Assembly: GCF_004193775.1 (NCBI RefSeq)
Contig: NC_041007.1
Coordinates: forward strand, 24,682,507 to 24,746,506
DNA from: Glycine soja
Lineage: Eukaryota > Streptophyta > Magnoliopsida > Fabales > Fabaceae
DNA: 64,000 nt
Reading direction: 5' to 3'
The position numbers and the translations under genes are program-made. The first letter of the stretch is position 1, and the number at the start of each line of letters is the position of its first letter. A model generated the notes under the pieces. That model was not told where the DNA came from. It was given only the letters and a program-made list of their open reading frames with translations, and did no database searches. This document shows positions 1 to 11,274 of this stretch, piece after piece.

Positions 1-2611
1 TTCTGCATTGTACTTTGTCGTCTTGTGCTTTTGTGTAAAATGAATACTTGTTTATGATGTATCCTTGCCAAGTTATAACATTTCTTTTAGGCCCATTTGC
101 TAGCTTTCTTAATGTTTTTGAAGCATTTTCATCTACAAAGATTGTATCTTTAAACCCAATCACAGAAAGTCTTGTTATGCTTTTTCAACACCCAATTCTT
201 TGACATTTTTGGACTATTCTGTTTGACTAAAGCTTCATGCTTAAGTATGTATGGCAAACTTCATTACTGTTGTTCAAGACATACAAGTGAGCTTGTAACA
301 AATCTTCTAGACTTGGAGTGATCACATGCAGTGCTCTTGAACCCTTACCCACCCACTTTGTCATCATTTCGAGACTTAGGAAGGCCAAAAGTTTAGCCTT
401 CTCAATGTATTCTGAAAAAAATTCAATGGCTTCTTCTGCAATGTACTGCTCAACAATAGATGCTTCTGGATGATATAGATTCTTTGTATACTCTTTTAAG
501 ATCTTCATGTATCGCCCAACTGGGTACATCCACTGCAAATAAACAGGACCACAACATTTGATTTCTCTGACCAGATGCACAATCAAGTGAATCATGATGT
601 CAAAGAAAGCAGGGGGGAAATACATCTCCAACTGGCACAGTATAATTGCGGCCTCATTTTTCAGCTCATCAAACTTGATAAGATCAATTGACTTGGCTAG
701 ATATGGCATGGAAGAAAAACACGGGTGAGTTATGGCTAACCTGACTTTGTTTGGCAAGATGTCTCGTATAGCCACGGCTAACAATTGTTGCATCAACACG
801 TGACAATCGTGAGACTTTAAACCCTACAAAGCTTAAGCTCCTTCAACTACACAAGGCTCCTTAATATTTGAAGAGTATTCCTTCTGGAACCTTCACCCGA
901 CGAAGGACACTGACAAAAACTTATCCTCTCCTTTTTAGACAAAGTATGACAAGCTGGGGGCAAGTAAATTTTCTTCCATCAAAACCTTGGATGCAACTGT
1001 GATCGTATCTCCATCTCAGCTAGATCTTTGACGGGTATTCAAGTCATCCTTCATCTTGCCTTGAATGTTAAGGAGCGTCCCAATCACACTGTCACAAAAC
1101 ATTTTTCTCCACATACATAACATCAGTACAATGTCTAACGTCTAGATCAGAACCAGTATGGAAGATCAAAGAAATGGACCTCTTCTTCCATATGTAAGTC
1201 TTACTTTATCCTTCTTTTGGTCTTTCCAAATACAGTATTCAGGTGTTGAAAACCCCACTGGTATACCTGCTAACCAGTCAACGGTATCCGTGCAATATCG
1301 TCCTCTTGACTTCCATTAAAAGCTTTTTGCAATCGTCTATAAGGATGATTGGGTGTTAGAAAATGGCGATGCCTACTGTAGACTGTTTTTTCTTCCATGT
1401 TTTAGTTGTATGTAGCTTCTATTTTCTTCACAGATGGGGCATGCATGATGACCCTTAACACTGTAACTGTTGAGATTCCCATATGCTGGAAAGTCATTAA
1501 TGGTACAAAAAAGCATTGTACGCAATTCAAACGTCTCCTTGCGAAACACATCAAACACTAAAACCCCCTCATCCCACAACGTTCTCAGGTCTTCAACCAA
1601 CAGACTTAGATAAACATCAATGTCATTTCCTGGCTGTCTTGGGCCCGATATGATCATAGACAACATCATGTATTTTCACTTCATGCACAACCAAGGAGGA
1701 AAATTGTAAATTACTAGCAGAACTGACCATAAACTGTGTTGAGTGCTTAAGGTGCCATATGGATTCATTCCATCACTAGCTAGTCCAAGTCTAAGATTTC
1801 TTGGCTCTTTCCCAAAATCCGGATACAAACCATCAATCTTCTTGGAATGATTGGAAGATACCACAAAACCTTCACTGGAGGGCCCTTGTTTGAGTTTTCA
1901 TCAGAACTGCTTTCCTCTTCATCCTCCACTTTGTACCATGAAGTCCCATAGATAGGGCATTTGGACATTTCTTGGAAGTCATGCCTATACAGTATGCAAT
2001 CATTGGGGCAAGCATGAATCTTCTCATACTCCATACCCATCGGACACAATATCTTTTTCGCCTTATAGTAAGTTTTAGGCAGCATGTTGTCCTCTGGAAG
2101 CAGATTGTGCACTACCTCAAGCAGTGAGGAAAAACTTTTGTCACTCCACCCATACCTGGCCTTCACATTAACCAGACATAATACCACAGACAACAGGGTT
2201 AAGGAATTCTTGCACCCCATATATAAAGGCTTCATTGAATCACTATGCAATCCTTCATACACAAGGACATGTGCTTGCTGAAAAGACTCTTGTCCAAGGT
2301 CACGAATCATGTCCTCCAAGCGATCTCCCATTTCTACATCAAACCGTTCAGATTGGGACCCAGTCTGCATGTCTATCACTTCACCATGCCATATCCATGT
2401 CGTGTAATTTTCTTAATCCCATCACATAATAAATGCTCCCGTATGTCGTCCAATAGTTGTCATCTTTCGTTCAAACAGTTGATGCAAGGAAAATAATATT
2501 TTCCTTCTTCATTCGGTCGACCTCTTTCTGAAGCAAATTGCAAAAACTGTTTGACGCCATCCTCATATTTTGGGCTCATGCGACTTTGATTCATCCAACT
2601 TCGATCTATCT
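1..2611 (-). pseudogene. TNP2-like CACTA transposase, decayed and partial
   Basis: Reading leftward, the pieces are in the usual order for plant CACTA transposases: a Transposase-associated N-terminal domain (about 2400-2611, with RSWMNQSRM and FASERGRP), the TNP2 catalytic region (about 1340-2379, with GLASDGMNPYG, GPRQPGNDIDVYL and HHACPICEE), the DUF4218 domain (227-799), and the start of the next conserved domain (1-226). It is not functional. There are stops after the N-terminal domain and at MK-stop-KYMM near 1676, frame changes around 1800-1900 and 130-190, and a deletion near 1858 removing roughly 35 residues that the copy in element B retains. The bases 800-1340 join the halves and look intronic or degraded. 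The C-terminal end lies outside the window. Confidence 0.88.
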
Positions 2612-3252
2612 AACCAATTCCATGCATGAAAATCTCACTTTTTTTATTAATAGGTGTGGCCCTATCCCATTTAGGAAGATTGTCTTTTAAGTTACCTTCA
2701 TATGTCAGGGTTAGCATTATTTTGAAAATTTTGACTAAATTTCTATAGCATTTCGCATTGGTCTCCAAGTACATGACATGAGATTGGTGAAATTAATTTC
2801 CCGATAATCAAGTATGCACTCAGAGAACAACTTGAAATGCATTGTACCAAAATTTCATCAAATTAATCAAAATAATAATAACCTTAACGAATGAGTCTAA
2901 CATGAAAATATTGTAGAAGCAAAGCTTCATGATGAATCAAGAGTGATTCAAAGATGTTTTGATGATAACAAAGATGATAACAAAAGATGATGACAAAGGT
3001 GATGACAAAAAGCTCAAAGGTCAATCAAAGAATGAGTTAAGATGTTCAAGATAGAATCAAGAACACTTCAATATTCAAGAGGAAAGTTGATTTCAAGAAT
3101 CAAGAATCAAGATTCAAGAGATCAAGAGTTCAAGAATCAAGATTCAAGATCAAGGGAAGGCTTAATCAAGATAAGTATGAAAAGGTTTTTCTCAAAAATT
3201 GAGTAGCACATGGATTTTTCTCAAAACATGTTTACCAAAGAGTTTTTACTCT

Positions 3253-3608
3253 CTGGTAATCGATTACCAGTAGCAAAATGGAATTGAAAAAGTTTTCAAA
3301 TGAATTTACAACGTTCCAATTGATTTCAAAAAGTTGTAATCGATTACAATGTTTTGGTAATCGATTACCAGTGCCTTTGAACGTTGAAATTCAAATTCAA
3401 AAGTGAAGAGTCACATCCTTTCACATAAAAGCTTTGTGTAATCAATTACACTGATTTGGTAATCGATTACCAGTGATTGTTTCTGAATAAATCAAAAGAT
3501 GTAACTCTTCAAATGGTTTTTGACTTTTTCAAATTGGTTTTAAGTTTTTTCTAAAAGTCATAACTCTTCTAAATGATTTTCTTGACCAGACATGAAGAGT
3601 CTATAAAA
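3253..3608 (+). promoter_or_regulatory. LTR promoter: five GTAATCGATTAC-type palindromes, then TATA
   Basis: Perfect palindromes are CTGGTAATCGATTACCAG (3253-3270), TTGTAATCGATTACAA (3334-3349), and TGGTAATCGATTACCA (3355-3370 and 3457-3472). GTGTAATCAATTACAC (3436-3451) has an altered centre. TATAAAA follows at 3602, about 130 bases after the last site. The arrangement suggests U3 regulatory sites; no factor is proven. Confidence 0.6.
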
Positions 3609-3787
3609 GCAAGGCTTTGATTTGCTTTTAAATACACTTCTCCAATCAATTTTATACAATCCTTTACAAGCCTTGAATCTCTTTGAACTTCTTCTTCTTC
3701 TTTGTGCCAAAATCTTTCCAAAGTTTTCTGGTTTTCTAAACCTTGAAAACTTGTGCTATTCATTCTTTTCATCTCTTCTCCCTTTGC

Positions 3788-4050
3788 CAAAAAGAATTCG
3801 CCAAGGACTAACTGCCTGAATTCTTTTTGTGTCTCTCTTCTCCCTTTTCCAAAAGAACGAAGGACTAACCGCCTGAATTCTTTTGTGTCTCCCTTCTCCC
3901 TTGTCAAAGAATTCAAAACGACACAGTCTGAGAATTCTTTTGATTCTTCCCATTCTCTTATACAAAAGTGTTCAAAGGACTAATCGCCTGAGAATTCTTT
4001 TGTATCCCCATTCACAAAGTATCAAAGGTTTAACCGCCTGAGATCTTTGT
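3788..4050 (+). repeat. Hairpin array 1: five stem-loops with related loop AAGGACTAACCGCCTGA
   Basis: Five consecutive inverted repeats each enclose a related 16-29-base loop, most containing AAGGACTAACCGCCTGA or a close variant. Stems are CAAAAAGAATTC with its complement (3788-3799/3818-3829, 12 bp), CAAAAGAA (3850-3857/3878-3885), AAAGAATTC (3906-3914/3932-3940), ATACAAAAG (3960-3968/3997-4005) and ACAAAG (4014-4019/4045-4050). The stem sequences differ but each keeps its partner. The array lies downstream of the LTR TATA box and so is probably transcribed. Confidence 0.8.
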
Positions 4051-4056
4051 CTTAAC

Positions 4057-4241
4057 ACATTGGAGGGTACATCCTTTGTGGTACAAGTAGAGGGTACATC
4101 TACTTGGGTTGTTGACTGAGAACAAGAGAGGGTACATCTCTTGTGGATCAGTTCTAGTGGAGGGTACATCCACTAGGTTCAAAGAGAACAAGGGAGGGTA
4201 CATCCCTTGTGGATCTTTGCTTGTAAAAGGATTTTTACAAG
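4057..4241 (+). repeat. Hairpin array 2: five stem-loops with invariant loop GGGTACA, plus one further hairpin
   Basis: The 7-base loop GGGTACA recurs five times, each flanked by a different complementary stem: ACA..GGA (4057-4079, two central mismatches), CAAGTAGA (4084-4106), ACAAGAGA (4122-4144), CTAGTGGA (4154-4176) and ACAAGGGA (4188-4210). The last four have perfect 8-bp stems. A sixth hairpin, CTTGTAAAA-GGAT-TTTTACAAG (4220-4241), follows and is also present in the Sirevirus LTRs. Stem change with pairing kept and loop constant is the covariation expected of a structured RNA or DNA element. Confidence 0.85.
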
Positions 4242-4660
4242 GTTGAAAAGATATCTCAAGGACCACAGGTCGCTTGGGGACTGGATGTAGGCACGGGTTG
4301 TTGCCGAACCAGTATAAAAACTCGTGTATTTTTCTCCTTCTTCCCTACTCTTTTACTTTCTGCTGTGTATTTTAATTTCTGCTTTTACTTTTGATTAAGT
4401 TTCTCTTCTACTCCTTATTCTCTTAACAACATAAGTAAAAGCCTAAGAAGAGTAAATTTTTAATTAGTAAAGGTTTAGGAATAATTAATTCAACCCCCCC
4501 TTCTTAATTATTCTGAGGCCAGTCGATCCAACACATACCAGTCTCCCCAAACTGTCCAAACGGACAATTCAAGACTAAATACAATGACTAATGCAAACTG
4601 TCTGCAAGAATCATTGCATTCAGTCTCAAACGGGAATCTAAGGTTTACTCAACAAGAACA

Positions 4661-4830
4661 ACAATTGTTTATATAGCAAATTACATTGATGACGTACAAG
4701 AACATACAAAATCTAAATTTTGATTACAGACAAATATCGACATCAACAATTGTTTGTATAGCATATTACATTCATGACATACAACAACATACAAAATGTA
4801 AATTTCGATTACAGACAAATATCGACATCA
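4661..4830 (+). repeat. Tandem duplication, two 85-bp copies
   Basis: Copies at 4661-4745 and 4746-4830 both begin ACAATTGTTT and end with ACAGACAAATATCGACATCA, differing at a few bases. They lie in element A, with no coding signal. The stretch from 4831 to about 5330 shows nothing I can assign. Confidence 0.8.
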
Positions 4831-5329
4831 ATAGTTCTTTTTGTAACTACTTTGGAATTATGGGTTTTGGGGGTGCTTATGCTTTATTATTATAGTTGGG
4901 TATGTATCTTCTTTTGTGAATATGCTAGAGGTATGACAGATTCATTTTATCTGTGATTCATTGTTATCTGAGGCTTTTGGATTAGAGAGGGACGGTCTTG
5001 AAGCAACAGTCTTCTTTGGCCATTGTTGATTCAATGGAGTTTGTTGACTCGAACCCTCTCTTCCAAAACCCCAAATCAATGTCTTATTTTGTTCTTCTCC
5101 TCCAACTTGGTGTGGGATTGGCGTTTGGAGGGCTGATTTGTAAGGACAAGTCTGGTTGTGCTAGGAATAGCTCCTAACAAACATGCTTTATCCTTATAAA
5201 GTTGTAATAATACAAGAAAAAGCAAGATGCTAACCAAGATTGGATGTTAGGATCCAACAAGGTATGAGACTAGTCCCACATTAGAAGTATGGGATTCTAG
5301 TGTGGGTAGTAAAAGAGAAATCCCTCCTC

Positions 5330-5571
5330 CCACTGGTAGTGAGAAGGTGGTCTCCAAAAACTCTCTTGGCAACTAATAGGTTCATTTGTGAGATCTGCAA
5401 CAAGGGATTTCAAAGACACCACAATCTCCAACTTCACAGAATAGGGCACAATTTACCATGGAAGCTGAAGCAGAGATCAAGCAACGAGATTATAAGGAAG
5501 AAGGTGTATGTCTGCCCAGAAGCTAGATGTGTGTACCACGACCCTTCAAGGGCAAGTAAATTGCTGGACTA
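5330..5571 (+). pseudogene. Captured INDETERMINATE DOMAIN (IDD/BIRD) C2H2 zinc-finger exon fragment
   Basis: The reading SPKTLLATNRFICEICNKGF followed by QRHHNLQLHRIGHNLPWKLK matches the start of the plant IDD zinc-finger block, including its family-specific HNLPWKLKQR linker. Finger 1 keeps its C-x2-C-x12-H-x3-H ligands. Finger 2 begins (VYVCPEARCVYHDPSRA) but loses its histidines where the sequence runs into a 33-bp tandem repeat. No upstream nuclear-localisation exon, later fingers or effector domain is visible. IDD proteins are plant transcription factors; this is a non-functional piece, presumably carried by the CACTA element. Confidence 0.85.
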
Positions 5572-5653
5572 AGTTGACAGAACTGCCAGTAAATTGCTGG
5601 ACTAAGTTGACAGATCTGCCAGTAAATTGCTGGACTAAGTTCACAAAACTGCC
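5555..5653 (+). repeat. Three tandem copies of a 33-bp unit
   Basis: The unit AGTAAATTGCTGGACTAAGT plus 13 bases repeats at 5555, 5588 and 5621. It starts at the point where the zinc-finger fragment loses homology and is 11 codons long, each copy containing an in-frame stop. Confidence 0.85.
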
Positions 5654-5749
5654 AACGATATGAGACGTATCTTTGAAAACAAAGAGAGATGGGTCACACA
5701 TGCTTCCAGAAAAGCCAAGATACAAGAGAGTAGATTTTAGGCTGCCAAA

Positions 5750-5892
5750 CCACTATCTTGGTGCTTGCTTAAGCCCCTATAGAGCCTTATTAAGTTTACA
5801 AACTATAGAGGTATTGGGGTTTTCAAAACCAGGGGGTTGCTGCATATAAATGGTTTCCTCCAGAAAACCATTTAAGAAGGCATTGTTGTACA
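5750..5892 (-). pseudogene. Copia reverse transcriptase fragment
   Basis: Read on the minus strand this gives [11 protein letters not shown], then [11 protein letters not shown], then CKLNKAL-stop-GLKQAPR, the well-conserved section of copia (RVT_2) reverse transcriptase upstream of the YVDD active site. It is a short relic with a stop in the KALYGLKQAPR motif. The rest of pol is absent around it. Confidence 0.8.
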
Positions 5893-6189
5893 GTGAGCAA
5901 GTAACAGAGTTGGATTAAGCCTAGGTAAATGGATTGTAGAATTTAATCTGATTTGCATAGGATGAGAATTAACTGCAGCAACATTTTTCAATGTTGTACT
6001 ATGGAAAATTTCAGAAGGAGACTAATCTAATGACTGAAGAGAATTAGCTTGCATAGAAGTAGATCCAGCTTCAAAGATAGGAGTTGCAGGCTCAATAGTA
6101 GGACTAGAATCAGCATTGACAGGAGAACTAGAGTTGGAATTTGAATCTGTTGTGGGATCAACAGAAGTAGAACTAGCAACAAAATTGCT

Positions 6190-6335
6190 AGAGAGAGAGA
6201 GAGAGTGTGTGTGTGTGTGTGTGTGTGTGTATTGGTCATTAATTGGGTATATTGGTCATGAAATTAGGATGTGTGTTTGTGTGTGTCTGTGTGTGTATTG
6301 GTCATTAATTGGGTATATTGGTCACGAAATTAGAT
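6190..6335 (+). repeat. GA/GT microsatellite with a 66-bp duplicated unit
   Basis: (GA)n passes into (GT)n up to 6230, followed by ATTGGTCATTAATTGGGTAT at 6231 and again at 6297, each with more GT repeats. The short ORFs across it are microsatellite translations. A further imperfect repeat of a GTGCAG(T/C)GGTGGAGATTG unit lies at about 6380-6480. Confidence 0.85.
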
Positions 6336-6739
6336 GGCTGCAGTTTTTGTGTGGCAGTAGTGTTAAGTTAACTAAGATTTTGATGTGCAGTGGTGGAGAT
6401 TGTAGCTAGCAGCAATGGAGATTGCAGCTACCTGCTGGTAGTTGATGTGCAGCGGTGGAGATTGTAGCTAGCTGCTGGTAGCTGATATGCAGTGGTAGCT
6501 GATCATGCGTCATTCATGCCAATGATTGATCTGCTACCTATTGCTTATAGGGATGCTGGCAGTGGAATTGCACTGAAAATTCTTAAGCATGTGCAGAAAG
6601 CCTGGGGCCAAGGAAGTATATCTAGTTAACAGCCTCAACAGAATGATTTTCTTGATTACTATAATGGTAGTGGTTAATTGTTTGTTTCATTCTTTCTGGA
6701 TATGTTTACCATTTCTTTTTATGTTTCTATGTACCTTTT

Positions 6740-6770
<31 letters not shown>

Positions 6771-6980
6771 ATTACAATAATAGAAGGAAGTAGAAGATGA
6801 AGGAGAGAGAGAGAGAGAGACAGCTTTGGAGGTGGATTTTGGTAGTGAAGCACTAAACAGGAGCTGCTTATAGAGGTGGTATGGGAGGACAAAAAAGCAG
6901 ATTTTAACAGACAAAGAGGAATGCACAATTTAGTTTTAGGAGAGGGAGATTCAGATTAGAGAACCCCCCCCCCCCCCAAA
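6740..6980 (+). repeat. GA microsatellites and C/A homopolymer tract
   Basis: (GA)n tracts lie at about 6740-6771 and 6800-6820, and a run of C followed by a run of A at about 6964-6987. No gene is seen between 6830 and 7620. Confidence 0.85.
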
Positions 6981-7730
6981 AAAAAAAGTGGGGGTGCTTG
7001 CTTTGCTTTGCTTACACTATCAGCTATCAAGTTTATGCCATATGGAGGGGAGCAGTGTGTCAAATAGTGGTGAGGAAAAAAGATGGCAGAGAGACAGACA
7101 GACAAAGAAAGAGAGGACCTTTCTTCAAAACAACATTTTAGTCGTCTTTCTAAAAGCTATACTTCAGGTGAACATGCTTTTTTTTAAGAATTGAATTCTA
7201 TTTGAATATAAATGTTTCCACTTAAAATACCTATCTCTTTTCTCAAACGACCAAGCATGCAACAGATAGTTGGACTTCTAAAGGATATTGAACCTACAAA
7301 CTAGTTAGTCAGCATGATGAGAAAGAGTCTAGCATTTTCTCTGCATTTCTTTAGTATTCATCAACTGACTACAACTCTAGTATACACAATTGACCAAAAG
7401 ACTCAAGCAATTGACCAGAAGAACAAAAGCAGCAAAGTAGGTAGCCTTACGGGAGTTATTGCTATCCTAGCAATTACATAAAAACATTCAAACATTGCAG
7501 TAACACCAGAAATCAATGCATTGCAGTTCCCACACCTAAACTAGTATCAAAGATTCAAAAATTGAAGAAATGGGATACCTGAAAATTGCCCAAGAAACCA
7601 AAAAAAGCAACATAGACAATATATGGACCAGCTTTCTGCTCAGACCCTGCCCAATCAATTTTCACTAACCCAATCAGTCACATCATACCTAACCACCAAC
7701 ACACAAATCAAAAGTCTACTACTTAATTTC

Positions 7731-7810
7731 AGACCCTGCCCAATCAATTATGGGTTTACTTGTGGATGTGATAGGTGCAAGATTGAAGCTAATTGGGATG
7801 GTGAAGAAAA
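7731..7810 (+). pseudogene. Possible captured exon with a Cys-rich GFTCxCDRC motif
   Basis: After a plausible splice acceptor (TTAATTTCAG) the sequence reads INYGFTCGCDRCKIEANW. A C-x-C-x2-C cluster after a GF(T/V)C motif is typical of the post-SET region of SMYD/TPR-SET type plant proteins. The bases CAGACCCTGCCCAATCAATT also occur about 90 bases upstream, so the acceptor region is partly duplicated. The match is short and the assignment is tentative. Confidence 0.35.
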
Positions 7811-7859
7811 CAATCAAAAGGGAAAAAATGGGATGATATGTATTTGGATATAGACATCA

Positions 7860-10678
7860 GACATGCATGTCTCTGTCCTATTTCAGTCTTTCTTTAAAAA
7901 GTGTTGTGTTGTCTTTTACAGAATCACTATTTAAAACATAGAACAAAATAGTACAGGACAAATTAGTAAACTATATTACTTTTACACTCATTTTTATAAC
8001 TGATATATCTTTTTTATTTGTCGATCTCTAAAATCAAAATGCTTATGATACTTCCAAAACATTTACACTGTAAATGTATTCTACTGTTGTTTCAATTTTT
8101 TTTAATTTATGCCAGATTAATCAAAGAGACATCCCCTCAAAATTTTATTATTAGGCCAGTGACAGGGATTGTCTAGCTGTTATGCATCTTTTAGTAAACA
8201 CTGCATTTTATAATATGTATATGATATATAGGTGGGAATTTTATAATCCTCTTAACAGAGACAAACTTGAACATGTTTCCTAACTAAACTAGAAATGAAA
8301 AAGAGACCAAGCTTACCTCGAACCCAAACAGTGACAATGGCAGTGAGATCTAACAAAATGGCGCGAAACTTGAAGCTTTCCTTGTACCTCAATCAGCAAT
8401 ACTGCAACTGAAGACGTATTATTATTATTATCATCAATAAAGGAAAAAAAAATCATTTCATATGGCAGGTCTTCCATAACATAATCCAAAATATTACCCC
8501 TCATTATTTAATTTATTGTTCATTGACTGCAACTCATTTCTATTCAATATAGTATATGCTTGTGTGGTCCTAAAATACACAGAATTTTCCAAGGGTAGGT
8601 CAGTTCACCATTTAGCTACCACCGCATAACAAACATAGTGCCAAAACTAACAGAATCCCAAAGCCCTAAATTTCCTAAACTTGAATACTTGCCATTAGCA
8701 ACTAATCCCTAGGTCTATTCTAAGAGGTATAACATCATTGGAGTTCACAAAGATAAAAAATTGTGCTGAACAGAAAAAGAATGATACCAGATTGACCCAA
8801 ATCTTATTTAGAGGTAGATACTTCTATTTTTTCCTCCCATGTAATTTAGTTCTTAAAAAAACTATATACTTGTCAAATCTTATTAGTAGGACTAGATTGC
8901 CCTGAATCTTCCCCTACTGTATACAGATCATAATAAATGTTGTGATGAATTAAATGAAGGTCAAATTTTAAGAAATGACCCTAATTAAATTAATGAAAAA
9001 TGGTCAGTCTTTAGTAGAGGCTAGGATAGTATCCTCATATAAAACCCTAAATTCCCTAAATTTGAATTGTAGATAAAAAAACAACAAAAATAGAAACTAT
9101 TACTCAAAGTAGTTTCTCAAAATAATCAGAAATCATTTTTTCAGTAGATTCTTATTTTCTTAAAAAACTTGATCAAACACTAATTTTTTTAATATTAATT
9201 TGTTACTTCATGGGAAAAACTTGAAATAAATTAGGTCATAGTAGGTTTCACATGATAGATTCAGTGTCTTGCCATTATGTGTTTCTAAATCTAACTCAAA
9301 AGCTTGCATGAGTGTATTTCTTTGGCAGAGAAGCTTACTTTACTTTATAAACAGGATTGAGAACATAACAACAAACAAGATGCTTAGCATTCGACAAAAG
9401 TAGGATCAAGTGGTTTGTGAAATACAAAGGATAACATATTAACGTGGGAGCAGTTTGGGATAATGAAAATTTTCTCCGCAGAAATTGGTAGATACATAAT
9501 GGGAGTGGATTAGCAGCTGGTTCTGAATGCCAAGATACATATAATAAGAACCAAGATGGTCCCGAAGAAACATAATACATTTACCCTACACTAATTACTT
9601 AGATTATTGCAGCTACCATCCTTTCCTAATTACAAAAAGCTATTGTTAGATTGCCTTCAATTAAAGCTCCCCTACCCTCAAAAGGAACAACACTAACTGA
9701 GGTAGAGGATCGATCTTAAGGCTGGGGGTAAGAGAAAAAATACCGAAAGAACAACACCAAAGTCCAATGACATCTACCTCAAATTACTTGTCAAGATTCC
9801 TCAAATTAATCAAGGTTTCTTAGAAATGATAATGAGAGTGGAAAAATGGGTGAAGTTGGGGTCAGGGGAAAGCATTATCAAATTGGATTTAGGGACACAA
9901 AACACATGGGAATTGTAGTTTGTTGGCAGAAACCCCCTATTATAACTCTACCTTTCCTGTTGTTCTTTGGCTTTATTCAATTGTTGTATTTCTCAGCTTT
10001 ATTTAACATGATTTATTTAGAATGCTTCAGTGCATGAATAGAAAGTCTTATATAGATGTATGCTACCATTCCCTATTCTTGATGCTACTCTTAAGAACTA
10101 ATTAAGAAGTTTTCCAAATTGTAAGATTAGGACGTACACTAACAACAATAAACTTGTAATTTCTTTTAATTTAATGTGTGAACTATAGATTTTATAAAAC
10201 TAACAAACTTGTTAGTTCAAGAGGTTGATTATAAGTTGACAGAAGAGGGAGCGTGTAATCTGATCAATTTGAGAGTAATTCGAAGACTAACTCTTATTAG
10301 AAATAGAATTCTAATTCGAGGACAACGGCGCAGGGCATGGAAACGGTGATGAAGAAGAAGAGGAAGAGGAGGAGGGTGGTTTTGATTTGGAGTGCAGTTA
10401 TGCGATTGTACAGAGTAATTGACACCTTTCCATTGAATTTGTTGGATAACATTTGAACAAGCAAATTCCTATTATCATGTTTCAAATGTGCTACTTTTTG
10501 GTTGTTGACAACACTTCCATACCAATAATGGTTGACATTGCCAATTTAGAACCTACCAACATTATTAATAGAGTTTTTGTCATTTTTGAGGGCCATGGAA
10601 GAAGCTTTTCAATTGGGCAGTATGATTTACTAATGTACACATAAAGGGTTATCAACTGCATAAGCTTATATCAGAAAA
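7860..10678. other. No recognisable gene; AT-rich interior of element A
   Basis: ORFs here are short and show no family motif. A phrase near 8310-8350 (AAGCTTACCTCGAA, then AGTGACAATGGCAGTGAGA) recurs in altered form near 11403-11440, so the two places share an old duplication or repeat. Confidence 0.5.
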
Positions 10679-11274
10679 TTGAGGCCAAAAAGGTTCTTGA
10701 ATGAAGAACATCAACTAATTAGACAACAAAAGCTACAGTACCTAAACTGGGAGCAACAGGACAAACAATTAGTGTCTTTGACTTCTAGCATTAATGGCAT
10801 TGAGTCTTCACACAAAAGAATGGTTGGAAGATACTTGAAACTTAACCTTTTAGACCAAAGCCAAAATCAAACAACTAAAATTGAAACTAAGTGTCTAATA
10901 CATAGGAGCAATAAATGATTATATTTTTTAAACATAATCATAGTAACACGAATGGGTAAGAGAAGCTAACTGGTTTTGAAACAAAATTAACTATAATGAC
11001 TTAGGGAATCCAAAACAATAAGGCCAAAGTGAGACTTCAGGAACTGAGAAAGAAGCTCAACAGTGTTAGTGAATCTAAGCAATCAGAAATAGAAGCTGTT
11101 GAAGTTGTGGACAATAAGGCCAAACAACTTGAACAAGCATTATCCCAAAAAGCTATAGGATATGACGCATGGAAACAAGAACTAGAGCATCAAAGAAAGG
11201 AGTACAAAACAACAGTGAAGGAAGAAAGTAGATGCTTCCACGCAACAACTCAACAAAATAAGGCAATATTTTGA
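10679..11274 (+). pseudogene. Two adjacent open stretches, hydrophilic and coiled-coil-like, unidentified
   Basis: Two open stretches (10679-10918 and 11029-11274) encode charged, Gln/Glu/Lys-rich peptides with heptad-like spacing, for example QELRKKLNSVSESKQSEIEA and NKAKQLEQALSQKA. They are separated by about 110 AT-rich bases containing a possible intron. They could be exons of one captured host gene. I do not recognise the family, and chance ORFs cannot be excluded. Confidence 0.3.

Larger units (their letters stand above)
2912..4533 (+). mobile_element. Solo-LTR-like insertion of a Sirevirus-related retrotransposon
   Basis: The segment begins TGTAGAAGCAAAG and ends TTCTGAGGCC...CCAACA, closely paralleling the start (TGTAGAAGCAAATG) and end (ATCTGAGGCC...TTTAACA) of the Sirevirus LTRs at 14116 and 22142, though the interiors differ. 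It has palindromic GTAATCGATTAC sites at 3253-3472, a TATA box TATAAAA at 3602-3608, a leader full of hairpins (3788-4241), and near its end the block TTGGGGACTGGATGTAGGCAC followed by GCCGAACCAGTATAAAA, also shared with the Sirevirus LTRs. No internal domain, PBS or PPT accompanies it, so it is probably a solo LTR. I found no matching 5-bp target duplication, so the exact right boundary (4533 or a few bases later) is uncertain. Short ORFs across it are chance readings of repeats. Confidence 0.75.

Noticed and set aside
3569..4266. Several 65-115-codon readings on both strands
   Set aside because: They run through the hairpin arrays and reflect the repeats, not a protein.
4285..4320. tRNA-like reading of the GCCGAACCAGTATAAAA block
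   Set aside because: No cloverleaf could be built; the block is a conserved LTR segment.
6027..6239. Thr-His / Leu-rich reading on the minus strand
   Set aside because: It is a translation of GT and GA microsatellites.
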